Source: CAIVSN01 sp031539165 (GTDB lineage Bacteria > Patescibacteriota > Gracilibacteria > BD1-5 > UBA2023). Taken from it: a stretch of DNA of 30,675 bases. A model generated the notes under the pieces. That model was given only the letters and a program-made list of their open reading frames with translations. It did not search any database and was not told where the DNA came from. Below, piece by piece: positions 17,577 to 26,592 of this stretch. The stretch is taken from contig JAVKLK010000024.1 of assembly GCA_031539165.1 (NCBI GenBank), forward strand, positions 1 through 30,675. The letters run 5' to 3'. The stretch's first letter is position 1. Each line of letters starts with the position of its first letter. Made by a program: the position numbers and the translations under genes.

Positions 17577-18550
17577 ATAACCTGCCCTATCGGATTCATC
17601 GTCTCTTTGAGGTATTCTCGAATTTTTCGATACCGATCCTCTATGAGAACCATGAGGATATGAGAGGCATAGTTTCGTTCAAATTCACGGTATGCATCAA
17701 AGGCATCCACAAAGACTGCTTGAGTTTTTATGGTTTCGTTTTCTGCACGAGAAGAGACTTGAGCGAGCGCGGAGGCAATAGACTCCGTATTAGGAAATCT
17801 ATCCATCGGCGCATTGGAATCAGATTTTTTGGATGCACGAAGCGCCTCTTCTGCTTGAATAACATCTCCTAGTTTATTTTTGACATTATAGTCAACATAC
17901 GCCAGATAGTGTCTATAGTTACAGTACTCGAGCGTTGTGTCTCGAATCAACGACCGCTTGAGGGAGAGCTCTACTCCGGAGTCACTCGATTCAGAAAGAT
18001 TTCTGCACCCTTTTTCCTTCATTCGACTCGCAATTTGTTTGCTTGCCTGCTCCAATCACTGAATACTATTTGATCCTTGGGGTCGGAATTCTTGTATGAG
18101 GCGAGTGTGTATTTTCAGTTTTGTATTGAGCACAGCGCACGCATAAATACTATTCATTCTCTCTTTGTATAGAATGGAGGCCTTCTCTATTTGGGATCAA
18201 AGCGGCATATTTTGCGCTTCTAAGGCAAGTTTCCCTATGAGCTCATTTGAATCTCATCGGATTGCGGAAATTCCATCTTTATACTTTTGGTTTGCTTGTG
18301 GATCGTAAATATCAGGGTAGAGATTTCTTGTAATGGACAAAAGATGTTCTGGGAGACCTGAAGCACCGAGAGGAGCATTCCATGGGGGAGTATTTTGTGG
18401 ATCGCCATTTCCACTCTCTCCCTCATAGCAGATTTTTTGTACCGCTTCGGTATACGATGCATAAGAACCCAGCTCTGGCGTGGGATCCGAAAAAACCGTT
18501 CACCAAAAGCTAAACAGTCCGAGAACGATCAAAACTCCTACATAACTCAT
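17540..18550 (-). CDS. Membrane-anchored protein in the VirD4-like B operon, unknown
   Basis: 336-residue protein of unknown family. It starts with a short hydrophobic helix (MSYVGVLIVLGLFSFWGTVF) that looks like an uncleaved anchor or signal peptide. The rest is soluble and mostly helical, with conserved-looking Cys residues (QKICYEGES, IYACAVLN, KGCRNLSES, LEYCNYRHY) and long charged stretches such as FVDAFDAYREFERNYASHI, suggesting coiled coils. Four in-frame TGA codons (Gly). The ATG overlaps the stop of the VirD4-like gene by 13 bases, so the two are likely translated together. Its position mirrors the VirB2-like gene behind paralog A, but the sequences do not look alike. Predicted to act at the outer face of the membrane. 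Confidence 0.75.
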
Positions 18551-20934
18551 ATTCGGAAGTTAATTTCTTTTTCGACAAACTCTCGTTCACGCCCATATTT
18601 CAGGCGAGAAATTTCCTTATAGGCCCGAGCAAGTTTTGGGTTTCCTGTCTCAAGATACGGGTTTATCGGAGTGAGACTGAATGCTGTCGAAGGTTGTCCA
18701 TCAACGGCAATCTTGGCAACTCACTTAAATTTATCCATATTTATCAAATCCTGATCAGAGAAGTGTGGGGCAAACTGTTTTGCGATGAACTCAGCATCTT
18801 CTGGTCCAATCTTGTAGGACATCATGGATCAAACATTTCCAAAAATAGCATCCTTAAGGTTCACATTTGATTTTGTAAGAGCATCCGACTTCTGAAGTTG
18901 TCCAAGATACTGATGAGCCACGACAAGTCCAAGTCTGTATTTTCGAGCCTCAGAAAGAATTGATTCAATAGATTCGGTGATATAGTTTTGAAACTCATCT
19001 ATATACAAGAAAAAATCGCTGCGCTGTTCTTTTGGGATGCTTTGTCTTCGCATTGCTGCCATTTGTATTTTGGAAACCAGCACGAGCCCCAGAAGATTTG
19101 AATTAAAATCACCGAGAACCCCCTTTGAAAGATTTACAAACAATATCTTCTGAGCCTGCATACAATCGTAGATATCAAAGGAACTCTTTGTTTGTCCAAT
19201 GATATTTCGCATGAGCTTATTCGTGATGAACCCTCCAAATTTTGCCGCAAAGAATGGAATCATCTCCCCCTTTTCTCGTTCTCCCATTTTGGAGAATGTG
19301 TGATCCCACCATCCTCGAACAACGGGATCTTTGATAGTTCGTCTTCGCTCTTTCTGAAATTCATCATCGGTGAAGAGTCTCAAGATGTCCGTAAGAGCAC
19401 AGCCCCCTGGATAATCCATAAGAGTAAGGGCTCCGTTTCTGAAATAGTCCTGAATTCGAGGCCCAAATATCTCAGATCCAAACAGCTTAATCATAATATT
19501 GAGCGCATCTTGTGCAACAGTTTGCTTCTCATCATCGCTCTGAGCCTCAAGGATATTGATTCCTAGAGGACGCGCCATGTCAGCAGGATCAAAGTAAATA
19601 ACCTCTTCTGATCGCGATTTTGGAACAAAGGGAAGGAGATCATTTGCCAAATCTCCATGGGGGTCAATCACTGCTATTCCACGCCCCTGACGAATATCTT
19701 GACGAGCCATGACCTGAAGAATACTCGACTTACCTGTACCGGTTTGTCCTACAACATAAAAGTGTCTGAATCTGTCTTCATTTTTGAGATAGATGGACTT
19801 CGTGACCCCTTGATACGTATTTGTACCAAGAAGAAGTCCTTCTGTAGCAATCTGCACAGGAGCCTTCACTATTTTGAAGTTTTGCCACTTAATTTCCGCA
19901 ATTCGATTGTATTTGGAGTGAGGGAAATGAAACAGTGATGCGAGTTCTTCTGTAGTAAAAATGGAAGAATCTTTTCCTTGCGATCGAGAGAGATACGAAC
20001 GAATGAGCTGAGGAAACGATCCTGATCGAGCCAGGGTAAGGCTGTTATAGCCCGGGGCGCCATACTGAGCGTAGGCGGCGGCAATATTGGCAACTATAGC
20101 ATCTACTGAAGCGGCATTTGTTCATGAAGCAAGTACTCGAATAGAAGTTCGTAATCCCGCTTTTTTTGCCTTTTCTCGAATACCCTCTTTTTGGGTAGCA
20201 TGGGAATCATGGGAATCGTTTGCATGCTCCTTTTCTTCCACTCCACTCAAAAGGGTTCCAAAAAGAGAGAGAAGCTTTCCTCCTGAATGTTTTCCAATTG
20301 ATTTTTCATGTTCCAGAGCTTTTTCCTGCCAAGTATCGGGCAAGGCAGACAGAGAAATCTGAACCACGGCACTCTCATCTGGTCAGAGTTTTGCCAGAGC
20401 AGAGAAAACCGTATTAATGGGGTCTGATTCCAGTTTTTGATACGACTTAATTGGCTCAAAGTACGATCGCTTCTGCGTAAGCTCGCCTCCACTGACAGAG
20501 GTTCGTCACTCAAAGATATTTACTTCGTCTATTTGTTCAATAAGAGCATCTGGATAGGCCCCAGCAATGAGCTTCTCTACAGAAATACGAATCTTGCTCG
20601 GTGCAACTACCTGAAGGGTTATCTCTCCTTTATGAGAGAGAATTTCAAGAGAAAGGGTTCCCCCTCAGAAGAATCGAGCCATAAATCCAGCATCCAAAAG
20701 AGAGCGGAGAGCCATGAGGAGCTGCTCCATAAGGCTCACCTGTTCTTTGAAGTCACGGCTTGTTTCACGTTTTTCATCAGAGTCGCTATCTTTGCGTGGT
20801 AAGATTACTCGAAGAAATACCATGTCGAGCATGGTTCCAAATTCACGCCGTTTGCGAAAGTATGAGAATGCCCAGCCCCCTCCCAAAAGCGTTATAAGTA
20901 TCGCGAAAACGATTATGTCATTCATCATGAGCAT
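18538..20934 (-). CDS. VirD4/TraG-like type IV secretion ATPase (paralog B)
   Basis: 798-residue relative of the gene at 7692-10598. An N-terminal membrane helix (IIVFAILITLLGGGWAF) is followed by a linker region with the shared LPR.DSD.DEKRETSRDFKEQ-type segment, then the motor: Walker A VGQTGTGKSS near 393-402, DPHGDLANDLL, FGPRIQDYFRNG and Walker B LYIDEFQNY. The middle of the protein is shorter than in paralog A. Seven in-frame TGA codons are Gly; standard code cuts the gene into several pieces. Start ATG 20934 (or 20928); stop TAG 18538-18540, overlapping the next gene. Membrane coupling ATPase for a type IV secretion-like channel is inferred; the substrate is unknown. Confidence 0.84.
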
Positions 20935-20960
20935 AGTATAGCAGAGAGCGCTTAAAATAC

Positions 20961-20997
20961 AAAAAATCCCCCTCTCTTGCGAGAAGGGGATTTTCCT
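20961..20997 (-). terminator. Terminator of the surface-layer gene
   Basis: On the minus strand a stem AATCCCC...GGGGATT with one internal mismatch and a 4-base loop is followed by six T, 30 bases after the surface-protein stop. Confidence 0.85.
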
Positions 20998-21026
20998 AAC
21001 TGACTCGGTATCCCGAAGGAAACGAA

Positions 21027-24000
21027 TTAGTAAGTAAGTGTAGCACCTGAAACAGCGTAGCTGTCAGAAGTGTTGATGTTTCCAGAAGAAACAGCGTTAG
21101 CATCAGTGTAAGAGTAAGTGATACCGTTTGAAGCATCAGCTACAGCCTGAAGACCATCGATTGTTGTCTGGAGTGTCTTTGTCTCGTTAGCAGCAACAGT
21201 TACACCAGAAGTATCAGCACGAACACCGAAGCTTACTGTAGTACCTGCCGTTACAACGATTGGTTTTGTGCTAAGATCGAACGTAGCAACACCTGATGCA
21301 TATGATGCAGCAGTAACATAGTCAGTTCCGTTGTATCGGAGACGAACGTTAGAAACGTTTCCTGCAGCATTACCAGTAAGTTTTACCTTAATAGTAGATA
21401 CAGATACGTCTCGTGTTCCCTCTGCCTTGATAGAGTATGTTGCAATATCAGCATTGGTATTTCCAGTCTGCTTAGCAGAAGGAGAAGCCATAGTTGAAGT
21501 TACAACAACCTTAACATCCTGAAGAAGCATTGCTGCTGAAGATGCAAGAACTGCTGATGTAGTGAGAGGAGTAAGAGCTCCACCGGCAACACCAGTGTAC
21601 TCAATCTGAGTAGGAGAAATTACAATTGATGCAGCCTTTTGAAGAGTTGCAGAAGCAGTTGTATCAACTCGAACTGAGATAGACTTAGAACCAGCCTTTG
21701 GAACTACGAAGTTAAGTCCAGTGAACTTAGCTTCATTTCCAACGAATGTTACGCTAGCAGTACCGATCTGAGTAGATCCATCGTACAACTTAACGTTTGT
21801 GTAGTTTGCTCCGAGGTCAGTAGCAGTGTTACCTGTACCAGCTCCGAGAGTAACCTTGTCGAGTCGGATGTCCTCATTGTTGTCAGCTCGAACCTTGAAT
21901 CGAAGCACTTCAACATTAGTCATTCCGGCTACGAGAATCTGTTTTGTAGGAGTGAGTGAGTCACCTTCAACAGTAAGAGTACCGTTAGCGGCAACCGTTA
22001 CAGTAGAAGAAGTCTGTGCAGAGAAAGGTCCAGTTACGGAAACCGCAGTCTTCACACCAACAGCAGAAGTTTTACCAGCCTCAAGAGACACGGAAACTCC
22101 AGTTGCAGTAGAAGCAGAAGTAATGTCAGCGTACACATCAACCGTTACAGTTGAATTAGCACCAACCTTAAGCTTTCCAGAGTCAATAGAGAATGTGTTT
22201 CCAGTAGCGGCAGGGTTTGCAATGCTTGGAGCAAGTGCAGTAGAACCAACCTTAAGAGTAAGATTGTTAATACCTGTTACAGAAGTTGCATTAAGAGCAA
22301 CTCCCATAGTTGTTACATTGAGATCGTCTGCATTAGATGCTTGAAGATTGAATGATCCAACCTTTGCAGCAGTCTGTCCTCGAACGAGAGTAGTAGCAGA
22401 GAAACTTCCATTCTTAGAAGCAGTAAGAGCTACTGATTCAACCGCAATAGTGTTTCCAGCTGTACCAGTAAGAGAGAGTGACTTGATTGAGTTTGATGAC
22501 ACAAGCTTGTAAGAAGCATCAACGAGCTCAGCCTTATAGCTGTGTACGGATGTTGCTGAAGTAGCAATAGAACCAACAACCGCTACCTTCGCAGTAGCTC
22601 CAGCCTTAACGGTGAAGTATGTAGAGAGGTATCCTGGATTTGCACCAGTAGTGTAGTTTGTTGCAGTAGCTGCATCAGTTGAGTAAACAGTCTGTCCATC
22701 AACCGTGAGCTTAAGCGTTCCTCGAAGATTCGCAGTAGAACCAGTACTTGCGTAGCTGTTAACCTTGAAGTTCAATTTCTGGAACTCAATATCTTCTCCT
22801 GATGCCTTAACATCAAAAGTAGCAAGAACTACATCATCAATACCAGGAGCAGCGCTCTGAGATCGTGAATCAGTAGACTTAGCAACAGTTACGTTACCTT
22901 CTCGAACCTTGTACCAGTATTGAGTAGAAGGAAGAGATCCAGCAAGAACGTAGTTTCCAGTAGTAGCACCCTTAGCTACGACATCGAAGTCGTCTCGAAT
23001 CTTTGCAGAGAAAGTTCGGCTAGAGTTGTACTTACCCTGAGAAACAGTAGCCTTAACGGTGAAGAATCGGCTAGATCCCTGAGGAATAGTGTAAGGAGAA
23101 GTGAACTTGAAGTTTACGTATCGTCCAGAAGATGCTGTTGCAGAAGCAAGAACATTTCCTTCCTGAGATACTACCTGGAATGTATCGAGGTCACCGTCAG
23201 CAACGGATCCTTCTACGAATACATTCATTCCTTCAACAACGAGATCTTCCTTAGAGTTTGACTGCTCAACCTTGAACTTTGCTACCTCAGTAGATTGTCC
23301 AATATCGAGAGAAACGGCTGCAGCCTCAGTTGAACCACCACCTACTGCAATAGCAGTAACGTTGTATTGAACGAGAGCCTGAGATCCGTCTACTACAGAG
23401 TGAACTGCAGAAGCTACTGGAGCACCAGTTACAGTTCCTCCGGCAACAACCTTAGAAAGAGTAAGTCCAACAGTACCAGAGTAAACTCCAGCCTTGATGT
23501 TGAGTGCAACAGTTACAGTCTTAGTTTCACCTGCCTTGATCTGAAGTGGAGTAGTACCGAAAGAAATAGTTGCCTTTCCATCAGAAGTGAGGGATTGTGC
23601 AACGTTTCCGATTCGAGAACCATTAACCCAAGCTGAAACTCCTGCAACGTTTGTGTTGGAAAGGAGACCAGTTCGAGTTACCTCAAGACCAGTAACAGTA
23701 GCGTCAGATGAACCAGCCTTAACGTCTACTACGAGAACCTTGTTGTACGCAGATCCAGTAGCGAGAGTTGAAGCGGCTGGAGTTGCTGGGTTAAGAGAAA
23801 CCATAACGTCTCCAGAAGAAACATTAGTGGAAGGACCAACAACAACACCTGTATTTGTTGAACCAGTTGAACCAGAGTTGGTTGAACCATTATCAACAGG
23901 AGGAGTAACAGTACCCGCATCGAGTGCGAGGGCTCCTGCTGCTACCTTAAATGCTTCACCACGAGTGGCAGTAGCATTTGGTCGGAAAGAAGTTCCAGAC

Positions 24001-24512
24001 TTAAGAAGTCCTTCTTCTACTCCAGCGTTAATGTAACCTGCAAGATCACCAAGTGAAGCAGTTACATCAGAGAATCCAGCAGAAACATCAGTAGGAGCTA
24101 CTCCCTTGGCAGCAAGGAGCATCTTTACCATTTCTGCTCGAGTTACGAGATCCGCAGGGCGGAACTTAGCGTTAGCAGTAGAAACAATTCCTGCATCAGC
24201 AGCAGCTTCGATGTACCCACAAAGGTCACCAAGTGAAGCAGTTACATCAGAGAAAACATTTCCTGCACATTCAGCAGCTGCGCCATCGGCGAGCTTAACT
24301 GCAATTTTTGCCATCTCCGCTCGTGTGATGTTATCACCGAGACGGTATCCAGCATCGCTAGCTTGAGTGTTAATAACACCAGCAGTAGCGAGTTCTTCAG
24401 CGTACATAGCAAACTCTGATGCAGCAAAAGCAGTGAGTGTTGAACCCATTGCAACTGTTGCGATCGCGAGAGCGCTAGCCGTTGAAGTAACCTTTTTAAA
24501 AAGATTACTCAT
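21027..24512 (-). CDS. SLH-domain surface (S-layer) protein
   Basis: 1161-residue exported surface protein. It starts MSNLFKKVTS with a signal peptide (cleavage near AFA-A). Three S-layer-homology repeats follow in the first about 210 residues, with motifs such as FSDVTASLGDL and RAEMAKIAVKL, which in the family anchor the protein to cell-wall polymers. After a Ser/Thr/Gly/Pro linker (near TPPVDNGSTNSGSTG) come about 900 residues of Thr/Val/Ala/Gly-rich beta-strand domains. Only two Cys occur, both near the second SLH repeat. The start is ATG 24512; an upstream frame to 24548 is not used. There is no in-frame TGA in 1161 codons although Gly is frequent. It has its own promoter, long leader and terminator, and is likely the major cell-surface protein. 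Confidence 0.9.
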   Translation of the reverse strand: MSNLFKKVTSTASALAIATVAMGSTLTAFAASEFAMYAEELATAGVINTQASDAGYRLGDNITRAEMAKIAVKLADGAAAECAGNVFSDVTASLGDLCGYIEAAADAGIVSTANAKFRPADLVTRAEMVKMLLAAKGVAPTDVSAGFSDVTASLGDLAGYINAGVEEGLLKSGTSFRPNATATRGEAFKVAAGALALDAGTVTPPVDNGSTNSGSTGSTNTGVVVGPSTNVSSGDVMVSLNPATPAASTLATGSAYNKVLVVDVKAGSSDATVTGLEVTRTGLLSNTNVAGVSAWVNGSRIGNVAQSLTSDGKATISFGTTPLQIKAGETKTVTVALNIKAGVYSGTVGLTLSKVVAGGTVTGAPVASAVHSVVDGSQALVQYNVTAIAVGGGSTEAAAVSLDIGQSTEVAKFKVEQSNSKEDLVVEGMNVFVEGSVADGDLDTFQVVSQEGNVLASATASSGRYVNFKFTSPYTIPQGSSRFFTVKATVSQGKYNSSRTFSAKIRDDFDVVAKGATTGNYVLAGSLPSTQYWYKVREGNVTVAKSTDSRSQSAAPGIDDVVLATFDVKASGEDIEFQKLNFKVNSYASTGSTANLRGTLKLTVDGQTVYSTDAATATNYTTGANPGYLSTYFTVKAGATAKVAVVGSIATSATSVHSYKAELVDASYKLVSSNSIKSLSLTGTAGNTIAVESVALTASKNGSFSATTLVRGQTAAKVGSFNLQASNADDLNVTTMGVALNATSVTGINNLTLKVGSTALAPSIANPAATGNTFSIDSGKLKVGANSTVTVDVYADITSASTATGVSVSLEAGKTSAVGVKTAVSVTGPFSAQTSSTVTVAANGTLTVEGDSLTPTKQILVAGMTNVEVLRFKVRADNNEDIRLDKVTLGAGTGNTATDLGANYTNVKLYDGSTQIGTASVTFVGNEAKFTGLNFVVPKAGSKSISVRVDTTASATLQKAASIVISPTQIEYTGVAGGALTPLTTSAVLASSAAMLLQDVKVVVTSTMASPSAKQTGNTNADIATYSIKAEGTRDVSVSTIKVKLTGNAAGNVSNVRLRYNGTDYVTAASYASGVATFDLSTKPIVVTAGTTVSFGVRADTSGVTVAANETKTLQTTIDGLQAVADASNGITYSYTDANAVSSGNINTSDSYAVSGATLTY
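24046..24074. repeat. SLH-coding 29-bp repeat, copy 1
   Basis: Identical to 24226-24254 with a period of 180 bp. It encodes the shared FSDVTASLGD part of consecutive SLH repeats, so it reflects domain duplication with conserved codons. Confidence 0.85.
24226..24254. repeat. SLH-coding 29-bp repeat, copy 2
   Basis: Identical to 24046-24074. Perfect DNA identity in a protein repeat points to recent conversion or selection on codon choice. Confidence 0.85.
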
Positions 24513-24849
24513 AGAGCGACTATAAGTTAAGAATAATAAACCGCACATTCAAATACGTTTAGACCTGCCAGCCTTTGGTATTCTAGTAGCACGACCAGGT
24601 ATACTTCCTGGGAAGTTAAAGCTTTAACCTCTGTAAGTTTCCTTGACGAGAGGAGGCATTCTTCGAAATCAAAACGATTCGTTTCAGAAAACAAAAAATA
24701 CATCCTCTCGTAAATTCGCTCATGGAGGAGAGACTTAAGATGTTCAAAATACTATGCGTTCAGAAACACATACCCATCGCCTTGAACGGGCAGATGAGAA
24801 TTTGAGCGTGTTAACGAACGAGAAAAGGAACTTTGAACACCTTTTCGTG
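24513..24849 (-). promoter_or_regulatory. Long structured 5' leader of the surface-layer gene
   Basis: Between the promoter (24856-24882) and the ATG lie about 337 bases with no plausible gene. Inverted repeats seen, in transcript order: a 7-bp stem at the 5' end (24822-24828 with 24840-24846); TCCTCTCG/CGAGAGGA (24703-24710 with 24647-24654); a 14-bp perfect palindrome GTTAAAGCTTTAAC (24615-24628); and CCAGG/CCTGG with a 7-base loop (24595-24611). Shape suggests mRNA stabilisation or translational control. TATAGT ending 6 bases before the ATG could be a second, leaderless promoter. No known riboswitch recognised. Confidence 0.5.
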
Positions 24850-24855
24850 CCTCGA

Positions 24856-24882
24856 ATTATATGAAGAAGTCCTTTAAGTCAA
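24856..24882 (-). promoter_or_regulatory. Promoter of the surface-layer gene
   Basis: Minus-strand TTGACT (24877-24882), spacer 15, perfect TATAAT (24856-24861). The best -10 box on this strand; the spacer is short. Confidence 0.6.
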
Positions 24883-24952
24883 ACCATCCTTTGGGCTCTT
24901 CACACTTTTTTCACAGTGTCAGAAACTCTGTCTTCTGGGCACGAAGCGGAGC

Positions 24953-25687
24953 CTACACGATATCTCGAGAATTTGCAAAAACCGTTCTTTGGAGGAGTTT
25001 TTCCTTTTCTGGTGCGGTAAGTTTCACATATTGACCTTCTTCTAATTTTCCTATTTCTATATTTTCTATTCGAATTCGCTTCAGTTTTTTCACTCCATAT
25101 CAGAGTGCCTCTACCATTCGTCTAATCTGACGATTTTTCCCTTCTCGGAGAATAATAGTGAAAACTCCTGAGGCAGCTCTTTTTACCTCAGCGGGCAAGA
25201 CGCGCTCTCATAAAACGAGAAGATTTCCTGATGCAAGCTCCACAAGGTCACGATCTTCAATGTGTCCGTATACTTCAACGAGATACTCTTTCTCATGAGC
25301 ATATCTCGGGTGCATAAGATAGTTGGAGAGTCTTCCGTCGTTCGTGAGCAAAATAAGTCCGGTGGATTCTTTATCCAGCCTTCCGATTGGGAAGACTCTT
25401 TCCTTGATGTCTACAATGTCCAAAATACCAGTGTCGTCCCTGCTCGCACAAGTAGTAACAATTCCTCTTGGCTTATTCATTTTGTAGTACACAAAATCCT
25501 GCACCTCCTGAATTGCCGTATCATGAACTTCGACATGATCGACTCATGGCTCAATAGTTTGTCCAATTTTGGCAACCTCACCATTCACGGTAACCCACCC
25601 TTTTTGGATAAACTCTTCCGCTTTTCTTCGAGATGCAATACCGGCCTGAGCAAGATATTTATGGATACGAACTTTTGTTTCTGACAT
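24953..25687 (-). CDS. rluB: RluB/RsuA-family pseudouridine synthase
   Basis: Makes pseudouridine in rRNA. The 244-residue product has an N-terminal S4 domain (RIHKYLAQAGIASRRKAEEF), YYKMNKPRGIVTT, the catalytic motif GRLDKESTGLILLTNDG with its Asp, and REGKNRQIRRMVEALGYGVKKL near the C-terminus, the order typical of the RsuA/RluB/RluE/RluF group. Length supports RluB. Three in-frame TGA codons are Gly, one in EALGYGV. Start ATG 25687 gives the usual N-terminus; ATG 25693 is two codons upstream. It is the last gene of the minus-strand block after murB, 11 bases away. A weak AGTGT-type stem follows it; no convincing terminator was seen. Confidence 0.92.
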
Positions 25688-25698
25688 ACACATTGAAT

Positions 25699-26592
25699 TT
25701 ATGGAGCACGGATAATACGAACTTCTTCGTGAAGATGAATTCAGAATCGAGAAAACACTTCCTGTTTTGCGTGTTCCGCAAGTTGAAGAACCTCTTGCCA
25801 GGTTGCTCCACCAGTATTTATAAAAAAGTTTCCATGTTTTGGAGAAATCTGCATAGCACCACAAGAATACCCCTTCAATCCAGCATCATCAATGAGCTTT
25901 CCTGCAGAGTGATCTTTGGGGTTGGCAAAATACGACCCACATGAAATACCTGCAGGTTGCTTCTGTCGACGAATTTCCTGCATTTCCTCAATAGTACAAT
26001 TCGTATAGGGAGACTGGTCCTGTTTTGGACTCAAATCAAAAGAGGCAGAAATGACCACGTATCGGTCGTGTCATTTGAAGGCGGAGTTTCGATACTCGTA
26101 CTTCATCTGATCCTTGTCTAAGGTGGCAATCTTTCCCGTATGGGTGTCAAACATAACAACAGAGTCCAAGATATCTGCCGTTTCCAATCAAAAGCACCCC
26201 GCATTCCCTATCACAGCACCACCTACTGTACCCGGTAATCACACCCAAGGAAGAAGTGTCTTACAGTCATATTCGCGTAATGCAATGGAAGCAAGAGGGG
26301 ACACAAGCTCGGCACTCGAAGCGTTGAGCAGGCAGCGCTCTCCTTCTTTTGAAAATGCATACCCTCGGATTCCATGATGGACGATGCATCAAGGAAACGT
26401 ATCGAAAGCAAAGAGACAATTCGTCCCAGCTCCAATATGGACAATAGGGAGTTCTTTCTGTCGAATTTCTGCAAGAACTTCTCCAAGACTTTCTATTTCG
26501 GATTCATCAGAAAACTCAAAGAAGTATGCGGCGGTTGCGGCAGTCTTAAATGCAGAATATCGAAGAACGGGATGATTTCGAAACAGTGGCAT
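25699..26592 (-). CDS. murB: UDP-N-acetylenolpyruvoylglucosamine reductase MurB
   Basis: Reduces UDP-GlcNAc-enolpyruvate to UDP-MurNAc with FAD and NADPH, in peptidoglycan synthesis. The 297-residue protein shows the FAD-binding region GAGTNCLF, the motif GLPGTVGGAVIGNAG, YRNSAFK (Tyr-Arg pair), the proton-donating Ser region SCGSYFANP and a C-terminal GIHLHEEVRII with the conserved Glu. Five in-frame TGA codons are Gly, including the first Gly of GLPGT. ATG 26592 follows the uvrA stop directly with no gap. Its presence shows a peptidoglycan pathway, in line with the sortase and SLH protein. Confidence 0.94.

Noticed and set aside
21331..24366. Open frames on the plus strand opposite the surface-layer gene
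   Set aside because: They are shadows of a strongly biased, repetitive coding strand; compositions are unnatural and no motifs are seen.
24703..24770. Short plus-strand ORF from ATG near 24721 after a purine-rich box
   Set aside because: About 30 codons, no recognisable product, and it lies antisense in the surface-gene leader.
24905..24935. Terminator after rluB
   Set aside because: Only a 5-bp stem with no following T tract on the minus strand.
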